From NCBI GenBank assembly GCA_903843225.1, contig CAIMOX010000004.1:1-61148 (forward strand): a DNA stretch of 61,148 bases. The letters run 5' to 3'. Positions 8,480 through 17,439 of this stretch are shown here, one piece after another. The stretch comes from an uncultured Actinomycetes bacterium. GTDB taxonomy: Bacteria; Actinomycetota; Actinomycetes; Nanopelagicales; Nanopelagicaceae. Within the stretch, counting starts at the first letter, position 1, and each line of letters begins with the position of its first letter. The notes under the pieces are model-generated. The model worked only from the letters and a program-made list of their open reading frames with translations, had not been told where the DNA came from and ran no database searches. The position numbers and the translations under genes are program-made.

Positions 8480-10477
8480 GTGCGTAAGTCGTTGATAGCT
8501 CGAGGCTCAGTCCTCGCATTACTCGCCGGATTGTTCGTAGGGGCAGCTCTGCCTTCACACGCGGCAACCCTTCGCGTCCCTAAGACCGCCTTTGCAGCCT
8601 GTGCCCAGATCAACGGAACCTATTGCGTTGAATCTGTTGTGATCACTACTGCACAGGGTAAGACCGTACCTTTGATGTGGGTGCCAAATGGCAATCCCGT
8701 TCCACAGCAGCCAGCGAATGCAGGAATTTCATTCGCGCCAATGGCCGAACTCAATAAGGCAAACGTTGTTATCGGCAATGGCTGGTGGGCTGATCAGTAC
8801 CAACGTGATGCGCTGACTTCTGGCACCGCAGTCTTCATGGATGTCTCCAACTTAATCGGCACTCCAAACTTCCCAGTCCAGGGCGCTAAGTACGATTCAG
8901 CAACGAAGACCTTCGATACAACTCGTCCGATGGATAGTTGGTCCTACCCACAAGATTGTTGGGATAACTCAAATGGTTCCGTAACGCCTAACGTTGCTTG
9001 GACTGATTGCTATAAGAGCGCACTTGTCATTATCAAGGATGGCGAAGTAAAGATGGAGTTCGATTACAATAAAGCTGATCGAGCTGCTTCAGAGGTAAAG
9101 CGTTACCAATCTGAAACCTTTATCGATCTCAAGGATCTTGCAAATACTCAGATGCAGCCTGATTGGAATGCTAAGTACGATCCAGCTACTAAGACATTCT
9201 CAAAGACAGTTCCACTTGTAACACCGATCTGGGTAACAAATAACTCACTCGTCAATGGTTGGGATGTTGCAGGCACAGTCTCTGCACTTCCATCTGCCGC
9301 AACACCTGCCGCAACACCTGCAGCGACTCCGGCTGCCAGCCCATCTGCTTCACCATCCGCGTCAGCGTCAGCAACACCGGCAACTCCGGCTGCGGGATCA
9401 ACACCGGCAGCAGCTGGCGACGGTGCTGTTCCGGGTGTAGCAGCAGCACCACTTGCTCCTGATGCTTCAACAAATGTGGCTCCACCGGTTGAAGCTGGTC
9501 GCGCACTTGGTGGTCACTGGACAACTCCGTTGTGGAACACACTCGGACTTGGCCAGCTCGGCTATGACGGACTCTTTGTTGATGCAAAGGCGGCAAACGA
9601 GTTCACAAACAACCTCTTCGTCGACGTGCTTCCAACTCTTACCGATTCCAACAACAAGGTTAATCTTGCTTCACAGCCTGGCTCAAAGGGTTACGCAGTG
9701 AACCTCGATCCAGATATCACCATCAAGGTCACAGTACGTACTGGTGATATGAAGACAGGCGTCACCGTTGCAGTTGGTGTCGATACAACAGTCCAAACTC
9801 AAAACCATGGTGATTACACCTTGGTCTCGATTGAGGGATCTGCGGTAACCGTTCCACTTGCAAAGAACCCAGCGACAGATTGTACTGGCGAGGCAGGAGT
9901 TGCAAAGGCAAATGTCCGCCAGTTCCAGACTTTGATTATTCCTCAGAATGATCAGACCGGATTCGGTATCGACGGAACAACTGGAAACCTCTATGTTGGT
10001 TCTAACGGTGTTTGCTCACTCTCAACACCGACATGGGATGCAACCAATAAGGCATTTACATGGGAAGCATCTGCTCCACACTTCGCATCTGATGGTGTGA
10101 CAGTGAACAAGGGCTTCTATAAGGCAGTCATCCCATTCCAGGATGCTGCACTGCTCTGGGGGCTTACAAATCCAGCTGATGCTGCAACAGCTCTTAAGGT
10201 TTCGTTGACTACGGAAGCTGGCGGTACATCTGCGGCGATCGCGGTCGTCTCAGCGAAGAATGGCAAGATCATTATCGATGTCTCTGGATTCGGATTCTCG
10301 CGTCCAAAGCTTTCGATCACGATCAAGAAGGGTTACAAGCCTTCGAAGGCGAAAATCACTGCCTTGCCTGCACCAAAGGTCACAGTCACCTGTGCTCTAG
10401 GTGCATCAACAAAGAAGATCACTGGCACTAACCCAGTATGTCCAAAGGGCTTCAAGCAGATCGGTCCCAAGGTTTGA
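8480..10477 (+). CDS. Secreted protein, second paralog (long type A with internal Ala/Ser/Pro linker)
   Basis: Start GTG at 8480 preceded by GAAGGAG at 6 bases; an in-frame ATG at 8465 and a longer frame to 8405 are less likely. The 665-residue protein has a signal peptide ending LPSHAA. The conserved Cys pair (CAQINGTYCVESV) follows. A region of about 200 residues absent from the first paralog comes next, ending in a low-complexity Ala/Ser/Thr/Pro linker encoded at about 9,285-9,480. The second half aligns closely with the preceding gene (GHWTTPLW, YDGLFVDAKAANEF, WGLTNPADAATAL, IIIDVSGFGF). The C-terminal module is TC-x15-CPKGFK with a short extra tail. It appears to have its own transcription unit, closed by the hairpin after it. 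Confidence 0.8.
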   Translation: MRKSLIARGSVLALLAGLFVGAALPSHAATLRVPKTAFAACAQINGTYCVESVVITTAQGKTVPLMWVPNGNPVPQQPANAGISFAPMAELNKANVVIGNGWWADQYQRDALTSGTAVFMDVSNLIGTPNFPVQGAKYDSATKTFDTTRPMDSWSYPQDCWDNSNGSVTPNVAWTDCYKSALVIIKDGEVKMEFDYNKADRAASEVKRYQSETFIDLKDLANTQMQPDWNAKYDPATKTFSKTVPLVTPIWVTNNSLVNGWDVAGTVSALPSAATPAATPAATPAASPSASPSASASATPATPAAGSTPAAAGDGAVPGVAAAPLAPDASTNVAPPVEAGRALGGHWTTPLWNTLGLGQLGYDGLFVDAKAANEFTNNLFVDVLPTLTDSNNKVNLASQPGSKGYAVNLDPDITIKVTVRTGDMKTGVTVAVGVDTTVQTQNHGDYTLVSIEGSAVTVPLAKNPATDCTGEAGVAKANVRQFQTLIIPQNDQTGFGIDGTTGNLYVGSNGVCSLSTPTWDATNKAFTWEASAPHFASDGVTVNKGFYKAVIPFQDAALLWGLTNPADAATALKVSLTTEAGGTSAAIAVVSAKNGKIIIDVSGFGFSRPKLSITIKKGYKPSKAKITALPAPKVTVTCALGASTKKITGTNPVCPKGFKQIGPKV

Positions 10478-10517
10478 TCGAAGCTCTACACAGTAAGTAG
10501 CTAGTCGTTTAACAGAT

Positions 10518-10563
10518 CGAGGGAAATTTCCCTGGTGCTTCTGCGGCGCCAGGGAAATCCTCG
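10518..10563 (+). terminator. Long hairpin after the second paralog, probable terminator
   Basis: Bases 10,518-10,538 and 10,546-10,563 form an almost perfect stem (CGAGG...TTTCCCTGGTGC against GCGCCAGGGAAAT...CCTCG) with a 7-base loop and a two-base bulge. It separates the type A paralogs from the five-gene type B operon. There is no run of T after the stem, so it could act as an mRNA stability or processing element instead. Confidence 0.6.
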
Positions 10564-10628
10564 TATCTCACCTCGAAAAGTCCATCTCTCCAGCAGGATA
10601 CAAGCAGAAGCAAAGGACACTTTCACCG

Positions 10629-12293
10629 ATGCCCATTCGTAAATTGATCGCCGTTCTCATCGGATCAGTCTTCGTGCTGACTGGAGTTGTCGCTGCACAC
10701 GCAACCGCATTGCCCGATAAAAATTTGCCCAATCAATCATTATCAATTTCGGACAATATCCTTGTATCAACAATGCCCGATGCGATCTTTGGATCTACAA
10801 ATCCCAGTGATGAGCACACCTACAAACTCTGCGATACTTTTGATGATGCAACTTGCTCCACGGCGACTACCATCGCTTTCTTTAATCACCTAGTGCCTTG
10901 CACTTCAATAGTTTCAGTCGACTGCATTAAGTCTGTATGGGCAACCGACTCCTCCGGAAAAAAAATAGAGGGTCAATTTAGTAAATACGTTGATGCCGAG
11001 AATCCATCTCATTACGATGCGATTCCATCACTTGGCATTCCAGAGGGCAAAGGCCTCGGCGCTATTTGGAGCATTCCCGGTGTGATGAGTTCAGCCGGTA
11101 CATCCACGTACCTCTTGGATGTCGCGCTAAACGGCCGGATTGACGGAACGGGTCCTCTATCCACCAGGAAAGTTAATTGGGGTGGTGGTATGACAGCTAC
11201 CCTCACACCAATTGTTGAGAAGGCTGATCCTCAAAATGACATTCATGCCATTGCGGTCTCGGCCACAGCTGATCATGGATTAGGTACGACTCAATTTGGC
11301 CAGGCTTTGGATGGCACATGTGCGGGCCACGCACCAAAAATCTGCTACGCAAAGAGTGATTTCCCAGCCGGATACCGATTTGGCTTCACAATGTCTTTGA
11401 CTCACGGATTTACCGGTTGGTTCCATGGACGTTTCTATGCGCCAAATATCTCAATAACTAATGGCGCGCAGCAGGTAATTGATGTTGAGGCTGACCCGGT
11501 AATTGTTCCAACACTGGAAGTTTCAGCGCCAACCGCATCCCTTCCCTCAGCGCTTGCAAACTATCTCTTTAGTGGGCGGACCTTTGGCATGGGGGGAGGG
11601 AAAGTCATTGGCGACCCATCAAATCCAGATTCCTTCGACCTGGCAACCCTTTTCTTGCCTATTGCAAAAGACACCGCATCAACCTCAAATTCGTTTTGGT
11701 CGTTCAAAACACTGCAAGGGAATCAATCTATGGGTGATGTCGGGCGGTGTACTGCGAGTGATGGTGGCGTCTCAGGTGTTGTGACTACGAATGCGCTTGT
11801 TTATAGTGCCGGACCTCCCTCGTTTAACTCCGGAACCGGTTCGCTTGATTACAAGTTGCTCTCACCTCATTATCAAGCAGACGGCAAAGTGGCCATTGGA
11901 AGCTATGACCTTTTGCTTCGATCAACCGTTGCTCGATGTATCTACAACTTTTCAACCGCCCCAGTGAAGGCTTCAATTGAAATCGTAAGCAATGATGGTA
12001 ATGCTCAGATTGCAAGCACAACCTTGGTGGAATCTAATGGCTGGCTAAAAATGTCTGCCAAAGGCTTTAGTTATTCATCTCCAACAATCAAGGTAAAGCT
12101 CACTCAAGATGCTCCAGCACCAACACCGTCTCCAAGCGCTTCGGTCACTCCTACTCCAGCCGCTACTGCTACTCCGGCACCAGCTGCTAGCCCGGTGATA
12201 AAGAAGACCACCATCACCTGCATTAAAGGCAAGATGACTAAGACCGTTACCGCCGTTAAGCCAACCTGTCCGATGGGATACAAAAGGAAATAA
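10629..12293 (+). CDS. Secreted protein, third paralog (type B), first gene of a five-gene coupled operon
   Basis: A 554-residue exported protein starting MPIRKLIAVLIGSVFVLTG, signal peptide ending HATA. Shared elements in order: Cys pair (PCTSIVSVDCIKSV, about residues 90-105), GWFHGRFYAPN, GVVTTNALVYSAGPPSF, LDYKLLSPHYQADG, VARCIYNFS, NGWLKMSAKGFSYSS, an Ala/Pro/Thr linker, and the terminal module TC-x15-CPMGYKRK. The HGR motif and the ARCxYxFS motif define type B. Function unknown. It follows the hairpin at 10.5 kb; its stop codon touches the next start, so all five type B genes are probably made from one mRNA. Confidence 0.82.
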   Translation: MPIRKLIAVLIGSVFVLTGVVAAHATALPDKNLPNQSLSISDNILVSTMPDAIFGSTNPSDEHTYKLCDTFDDATCSTATTIAFFNHLVPCTSIVSVDCIKSVWATDSSGKKIEGQFSKYVDAENPSHYDAIPSLGIPEGKGLGAIWSIPGVMSSAGTSTYLLDVALNGRIDGTGPLSTRKVNWGGGMTATLTPIVEKADPQNDIHAIAVSATADHGLGTTQFGQALDGTCAGHAPKICYAKSDFPAGYRFGFTMSLTHGFTGWFHGRFYAPNISITNGAQQVIDVEADPVIVPTLEVSAPTASLPSALANYLFSGRTFGMGGGKVIGDPSNPDSFDLATLFLPIAKDTASTSNSFWSFKTLQGNQSMGDVGRCTASDGGVSGVVTTNALVYSAGPPSFNSGTGSLDYKLLSPHYQADGKVAIGSYDLLLRSTVARCIYNFSTAPVKASIEIVSNDGNAQIASTTLVESNGWLKMSAKGFSYSSPTIKVKLTQDAPAPTPSPSASVTPTPAATATPAPAASPVIKKTTITCIKGKMTKTVTAVKPTCPMGYKRK

Positions 12294-14096
12294 ATGATGA
12301 ATAGGTCACGGGTAGCAATCCTTTCAGTTCTCGTATTGTCCGCCATTGGCGCGCTCTCACCTGCCGTCGCATATCAAGGCGCTAGTTGGATTCCAATCTC
12401 CCCGCAGCAGGATGATCCAAATTTTCACTCAGTGACATTCCAAGATCAGTTACCCTTGAAATTTAATTTTCCAGTCTTACAAGGTTCCGATAGCAGTGGA
12501 AATATGTGGATTTGTAAGTCAACTCAGGATCCAACCTGCTCGAATATGCCTTTAGTCTATAACTCCGTATTAAAGGTTTGCCAAAATACGACAGATACCG
12601 ACTGCATCGTGAGTGTAAGTAGTCTCGATCAGAATGGGATACCCACCCAAGCGAAGTTTTCAAGGTACACAGTGACAAACCATATTAACGCCTACCCTGC
12701 AGACCCAAAGATGAATATTCCCGCAGGTGACACTCCTAGCGTCTGGAATATTCCTAGCGCACCGCATGCCTCGGGGGCCGATTATGTGGCACTGGCGGGG
12801 TTGAGCGGGTGGGTCGATTCAAATGGGAAACCTCAACAAGGTAATCCTGGTCAATTCGGTACGTATCTTGAAGTATCACTCTTCCCAGTTGTTCTCAAGG
12901 ACTTTGGCAAGGGGCCCAATAGCTTGGATGCTGGGTGGGGTAACGTCCCAACCGGGTTTTATTACGACTCCTGCTCAGAATTCCAGCAAACCTCAACTCG
13001 TAAAAATATCGATTGCAGCCACGTAAACGGTGGTACCTGCCTGTTTCCAACTAATGAACAAGGAATGTGTTACGTCGCCGAAGATTTCCCTCCAACACAA
13101 CGTTTCAATGTTCAACTTAGACTTGCAAAGGAACCCACCGGCTGGCTCCACGGGCGCATGGTTGATCCAAACGTTTCGATTAACACGAGTTCTAGTGGAC
13201 TTTTTGAGTTATCGGTTACAGCCGGATCTACTTCAGTGCCGATGGTCTATCAAGGGGCAGACTGGCCCACTCTCCCGAGCAATTTGAAGAAGTTTTGGGT
13301 TGATTGCATGACAGATGGCGACATATGTGGAGGGGCCTTAGGAGGAGCTGGGGCAAAGCCAAATTATTGGGAAACCGCGAGTACGTTAGCCGGTAACGAG
13401 TTTGTGAATCTGATCGGACAACCTTACTCATTTGGCCCAATCGCGTTAGAAGGTATGGCAGCGATAGCTCCGCTAGTAGGCGATAAATCAAATGCGATGA
13501 AATCTTCTTGGAGCTTCAGAACTCTTGCTTCCAATGAAATGAGTGGTGCTAACGATTGCTTTACGAAATCTGCCGGGATCAAAGGAATAGTTACAACCAA
13601 CTCGACAACTTACTCTGCTGGACCACCGGCTTTCAAAAACGGCTCACTGAATTATCAGGTCGCATCGCCGCATTTCAACCCTGATGGAACTACTCCATTC
13701 AAAGGAACCTATAACCTCGTCATGAGATCAGATGTGGCGCGTTGCCTTTATGGATTCTCTAAGGCACCGATTAATGCAAGCATCTCAGTAATCTCTGCTG
13801 AGGGTAGTAGTGATGTTGCAACCACTGTTGCTAACGAGAGTAATGGCTGGCTTTACCTATCAGCCAACAACTTCCAGTTCTCATCGCCAACGATTCAAGT
13901 GAAGCTATCTCAGGACGCCGCAGCACCAACTCCATCGGCTACACCAGTCGTGACTTCGACTCAGAGGCCTTCTGCGACAGCGACTCCTGCCCCCAAGATG
14001 CCAGTTAAGTCAACGATCACCTGTATCAAGGGTAAGGCGAGTAAGAATGTCACCGCCATTAAGCCAATCTGCCCGATGGGATATAAGAAGAAATGA
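12294..14096 (+). CDS. Secreted protein, fourth paralog (type B)
   Basis: A 600-residue exported protein. ATG at 12294 follows the previous TAA without any gap; the ATG at 12297 is an alternative. The signal peptide ends near PAVAYQ. It has the Cys pair (VCQNTTDTDCIVSV), WNIPSAPHASG, GWLHGRMVDPNVSI, GIVTTNSTTYSAGPP, LNYQVASPHFNPDG, VARCLYGFSKAPI, NGWLYLSANNFQFSSP and the C-terminal module TC-x15-CPMGYKKK. It is most similar to the last gene of the array (17,436), suggesting those two arose from a recent duplication. It carries extra Cys residues in the middle (about residues 235-260) that could form more disulfides. Confidence 0.82.
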   Translation: MMNRSRVAILSVLVLSAIGALSPAVAYQGASWIPISPQQDDPNFHSVTFQDQLPLKFNFPVLQGSDSSGNMWICKSTQDPTCSNMPLVYNSVLKVCQNTTDTDCIVSVSSLDQNGIPTQAKFSRYTVTNHINAYPADPKMNIPAGDTPSVWNIPSAPHASGADYVALAGLSGWVDSNGKPQQGNPGQFGTYLEVSLFPVVLKDFGKGPNSLDAGWGNVPTGFYYDSCSEFQQTSTRKNIDCSHVNGGTCLFPTNEQGMCYVAEDFPPTQRFNVQLRLAKEPTGWLHGRMVDPNVSINTSSSGLFELSVTAGSTSVPMVYQGADWPTLPSNLKKFWVDCMTDGDICGGALGGAGAKPNYWETASTLAGNEFVNLIGQPYSFGPIALEGMAAIAPLVGDKSNAMKSSWSFRTLASNEMSGANDCFTKSAGIKGIVTTNSTTYSAGPPAFKNGSLNYQVASPHFNPDGTTPFKGTYNLVMRSDVARCLYGFSKAPINASISVISAEGSSDVATTVANESNGWLYLSANNFQFSSPTIQVKLSQDAAAPTPSATPVVTSTQRPSATATPAPKMPVKSTITCIKGKASKNVTAIKPICPMGYKKK

Positions 14097-15676
14097 TTCA
14101 AAAAACACGTAAAGCCCTCGCGGTCGGTTGGGGAACAGCTTTGCTATGTACATTGGTGGCTTCCAATGCTGCGCGGGCTACGTCTGACGCCTTTGATCCA
14201 CTTAACATTAAAACAGGGGGACCTGGGAATGTCGTCGAATATGTGGTCGAAGGTGGAACGGCTGAAAAGAGTCCATACATTGGAATTCAACCAACTAATG
14301 CGAATGGAAATCAGAGTTGGAAATGGTGCACTGGTTTAGACGATCCTATTTGTGACCCAAAAAATAATCCCGTTGGTATGAAGGCAACCTCGATCCTTCC
14401 TCCATGTACCAGCTCAACTCAAGAGAATTGCCTAGACTCTGTCGAAATTGGCACGCCTAACAACTTATCAAAAGCAGATTTATCGCGAGTTATAAGCGGT
14501 CTAACTTTCCCAGCAAACCCTTCCTATAACTACCTCGGTAGCTCAAACATTTCTCTCTGGAATGTCCCGGGCGTTGCTTCAAGTGGGGGCCAGTCGACGT
14601 ATGCAGTGATGCCTCGGATTCAGTCTTATTTCAGAGATGGAAGATTCTATCTTGGCGAATTATTTGTGAACGTGATTCCCTATCGGGAGGCGCTTGACCC
14701 TAAATATAAAGCACAAAAAATCGATACAACAGGGCCAAGCACGCCAATGTATCCCTACACCTACAGTCGGTATCAGCAAATCTGTGTGTATGAAGAAGAT
14801 GGTAAATGCGGCATCACTCAAGATTTTCCATCGGATACACGAATCAAAATTAAAATAAGAGTTACAAAAGAACTTGGGGGTTGGTTCCAAGGTCGACTTC
14901 GTAATCCTGTGATGGACGTTCAAAATTTCTCTATCAATAACAATGTAGTGACGGTTGAGGCGTCTGCAGTAACCGTCCCGAGAATGGCCCTTCTCACAAA
15001 TCAAGCGAATTTTTCAGATTTTGAAAAAACTGAATATGCAAAGATGGGATATTGGCCCACAGCAGATGATGGAAACGGTTCAGGAGCTCAAGCAGGTATC
15101 CCTGCAGATGTATTCCCATTTCTCGAGTATTACCGTCTAAAGGTGAAGGATACGGCGCTTGCTACCAATACCTTCTGGAATTTCAGCACGACTTCCCCTG
15201 GTAATGGAAGCTCATGCTTGCAGGATAGTTCGAAGTTGCTTGGCATAGTTTCAACTAATTCGATGGCTTATGATGGAACCGCGCCTTCCTTTAGTAATGG
15301 ATCATTGGATTACCACGTTTCTGGACTGCACTACATGCCCGATGGAACTACTCCCGTTCAAGGGACATATAACTTGGTGATGCGTTCTGATGTTGCGCGC
15401 TGTCTCTATGGATTTAGCAGTGCACCGATAAAGGCCACGATCTCTATTGCGGGTGCAAGCGACGGGCCAGTAGCAACGACTCTCAGTGGTGAAACCAACG
15501 GCTGGTTGAGCCTTGCCGCCGCTGGATTCTCATTTAGTCAAAAGAATATTCAGGTGAAGTTGACTCAGGATGCGCCAACCCCAAAGAAAACCACCATCAC
15601 CTGCATTAAAGGTAAGACAACTAAGACCGTTACAGCAGTTAAACCCACCTGTCCGACGGGATACAAGAAGAAATGA
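14093..15676 (+). CDS. Secreted protein, fifth paralog (type B, short linker)
   Basis: A 527-residue exported protein; ATG at 14093 overlaps the previous stop (ATGA). The signal peptide ends near AARA. Conserved elements: PPCTSSTQENCLDSV, WNVPGVASSGGQ, GWFQGRLRNP (His of the HGR motif replaced by Gln), GIVSTNSMAYDG, LDYHVSGLHYMPDG, VARCLYGFSSAPI, NGWLSLAAAGFSFS and module TC-x15-CPTGYKKK. The Pro/Thr linker before the module is almost absent, so a long spacer is not essential. Function unknown. Confidence 0.82.
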   Translation: MIQKTRKALAVGWGTALLCTLVASNAARATSDAFDPLNIKTGGPGNVVEYVVEGGTAEKSPYIGIQPTNANGNQSWKWCTGLDDPICDPKNNPVGMKATSILPPCTSSTQENCLDSVEIGTPNNLSKADLSRVISGLTFPANPSYNYLGSSNISLWNVPGVASSGGQSTYAVMPRIQSYFRDGRFYLGELFVNVIPYREALDPKYKAQKIDTTGPSTPMYPYTYSRYQQICVYEEDGKCGITQDFPSDTRIKIKIRVTKELGGWFQGRLRNPVMDVQNFSINNNVVTVEASAVTVPRMALLTNQANFSDFEKTEYAKMGYWPTADDGNGSGAQAGIPADVFPFLEYYRLKVKDTALATNTFWNFSTTSPGNGSSCLQDSSKLLGIVSTNSMAYDGTAPSFSNGSLDYHVSGLHYMPDGTTPVQGTYNLVMRSDVARCLYGFSSAPIKATISIAGASDGPVATTLSGETNGWLSLAAAGFSFSQKNIQVKLTQDAPTPKKTTITCIKGKTTKTVTAVKPTCPTGYKKK

Positions 15677-17439
15677 GAAATTCACAATACAAAGCGATTA
15701 CATTTCTATCAGTTTTATTCACGGCATTATTTACCAGCGTCGGGATCGCTGCCACTGATGAAGCTTGGGTTCAAACCCCTCCTCCGACAGCGGAGGCATC
15801 GTGGGGAATTTTGGCTCAAGGAATTTCTCAGACTTACACAAGTTTCGCTACTCCAAGCTTGATGAGTTTTACTTCGGATGGATATCAATTTGGTGTCTCT
15901 AAGGTAATTGCAGTGAAGAAGTGTGACACGATAGGTGGAGCTGATTGCCCCCTATCAGAATTCCAGAAGTATCACTCCCCGATGAGTTTTTGCTCAGCTT
16001 CAAATTCAACTGACTGCGTCCAAGAGGTGACTGCCAAAAGTGCTAGTGGCGCTTCTCTGCAGGTAAATTATCTCGGACCATACGGCGGAGACCCTTCGTG
16101 GTCCTTCAAGGGAAATTCCTCTATGAATCTACCGACCTCTGGACAATCCTTTTTAGTCGATATCCCGAGCGCTCCTCATGCTGGCGGCAGTAAATATTTA
16201 ATTTCGTCTGTTCTCGACGGCGTGCGATACCCATCTGATTCTCAATTCACCACAAACGGATTGCAAGCAACTATCTGGCCAGTTAGCATTAAAACGGGAA
16301 CTTACCAGCCGTACGCCGAATCTCTTTCACCGACGAATTACTCTGCGTTAGGAGTTAACTCGGGTGCTGGGGGTGGTTGTGAAGGGGTTCAGTCGGAGAT
16401 CGGATCATGTGCGATCGCATCTGCGTTACCACTAGATGTTAGTTTCGGCATCAAATTGAAACTTAGGACAAAAGTAGATGGCTGGATTCACGGCCGTATC
16501 TCTCATGTGGATGCAACTGTCTCGCGAGCTGGTGATGGTGATCAGCTAGTAACAATTTCTGGGTTCCCGGTAAAAGTTCCTACAATCTTCGGTTGGGTCT
16601 CAAAAGAGAAAGCACCTGCTGCACTCACAAATTTCTATAAAGCGATGGATCCGTTCTATCTGAACATGGGAAATGGCTATGGAAGGTGTCTAGATCCGAG
16701 CGAAACTAGTGGACCGTGTAATCCAAGATACTGGGAATCGATCCTTCGAAGTCCAGGGACCTCACCGGATGGCATTCAGGAATTGGCACTGTGGTTACCA
16801 ATCGTTAATGACAAAGCTGTAGCAGCACCTTCTGCGTGGTCAGTCCGGACGGTATCTGGGAATCTCAATAATTGTGGAACGGAAACAAAAAATCTAGTTG
16901 GTTTTGTGAGTACGAATGCAACCGTTTACCTCCCTGGGCCTCCAACTTTTAATTCAGCGGATGGAACGTTAGATTACAAAGTCTTGTCAACGCACTACCT
17001 ACCTGATAATTCAGTCTCACAAGGTAGCTACGATTTGGTTATAGATAGTTCGGTTGCACGCTGCATCTACGGCTTCTCGAATGCACCAATAAAGGCGACC
17101 GTTTCTGTCATTTCTAGCGATGGGTCGTCTCAGGCTGTTACAACCACTGTGACTGAAAATAATGGCTTCCTGCGTATGTCTGCCAATGGCTTTACGTACT
17201 CTAATCCCACGATCAAAGTTAAATTCACGCAGGATGCGCCAGCGCCTGTCCTAACTCCTATTGCCACCCCAACTCCAGAGCCAACTGCTTCAGCAGCGCC
17301 AACGACCCAACCTGTCGTACCCGCTCCTAAGCCAACTGTTGTTGCAAAGAAGACGACCATCACCTGCGTTAAGGGTAAGACCACTAAAACGGTTGCCGCA
17401 GTCAAACCAACCTGCCCAACGGGATATAAAAAGAAATGA
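15673..17439 (+). CDS. Secreted protein, sixth paralog (type B)
   Basis: A 588-residue exported protein; ATG at 15673 overlaps the previous stop (ATGA). The signal peptide ends near VGIAAT. Conserved elements: FCSASNSTDCVQEV, VDIPSAPHAGG, GWIHGRISHV, GFVSTNATVYLPGPPTF, LDYKVLSTHYLPD, VARCIYGFSNAPI, NGFLRMSANGFTYSNP. A linker of about 50 residues rich in Ala, Pro and Thr precedes the module TC-x15-CPTGYKKK. The linker sequence is close to that of the next gene, which suggests gene conversion or recent duplication of the 3' ends. Confidence 0.82.
   Translation: MRNSQYKAITFLSVLFTALFTSVGIAATDEAWVQTPPPTAEASWGILAQGISQTYTSFATPSLMSFTSDGYQFGVSKVIAVKKCDTIGGADCPLSEFQKYHSPMSFCSASNSTDCVQEVTAKSASGASLQVNYLGPYGGDPSWSFKGNSSMNLPTSGQSFLVDIPSAPHAGGSKYLISSVLDGVRYPSDSQFTTNGLQATIWPVSIKTGTYQPYAESLSPTNYSALGVNSGAGGGCEGVQSEIGSCAIASALPLDVSFGIKLKLRTKVDGWIHGRISHVDATVSRAGDGDQLVTISGFPVKVPTIFGWVSKEKAPAALTNFYKAMDPFYLNMGNGYGRCLDPSETSGPCNPRYWESILRSPGTSPDGIQELALWLPIVNDKAVAAPSAWSVRTVSGNLNNCGTETKNLVGFVSTNATVYLPGPPTFNSADGTLDYKVLSTHYLPDNSVSQGSYDLVIDSSVARCIYGFSNAPIKATVSVISSDGSSQAVTTTVTENNGFLRMSANGFTYSNPTIKVKFTQDAPAPVLTPIATPTPEPTASAAPTTQPVVPAPKPTVVAKKTTITCVKGKTTKTVAAVKPTCPTGYKKK

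Noticed and set aside
9252-9701. Several overlapping open frames of 60-114 codons on both strands
   Set aside because: They are shadows caused by the low-complexity Ala/Ser/Pro linker of the second paralog; their products are Gln/His/Leu-rich and meaningless.
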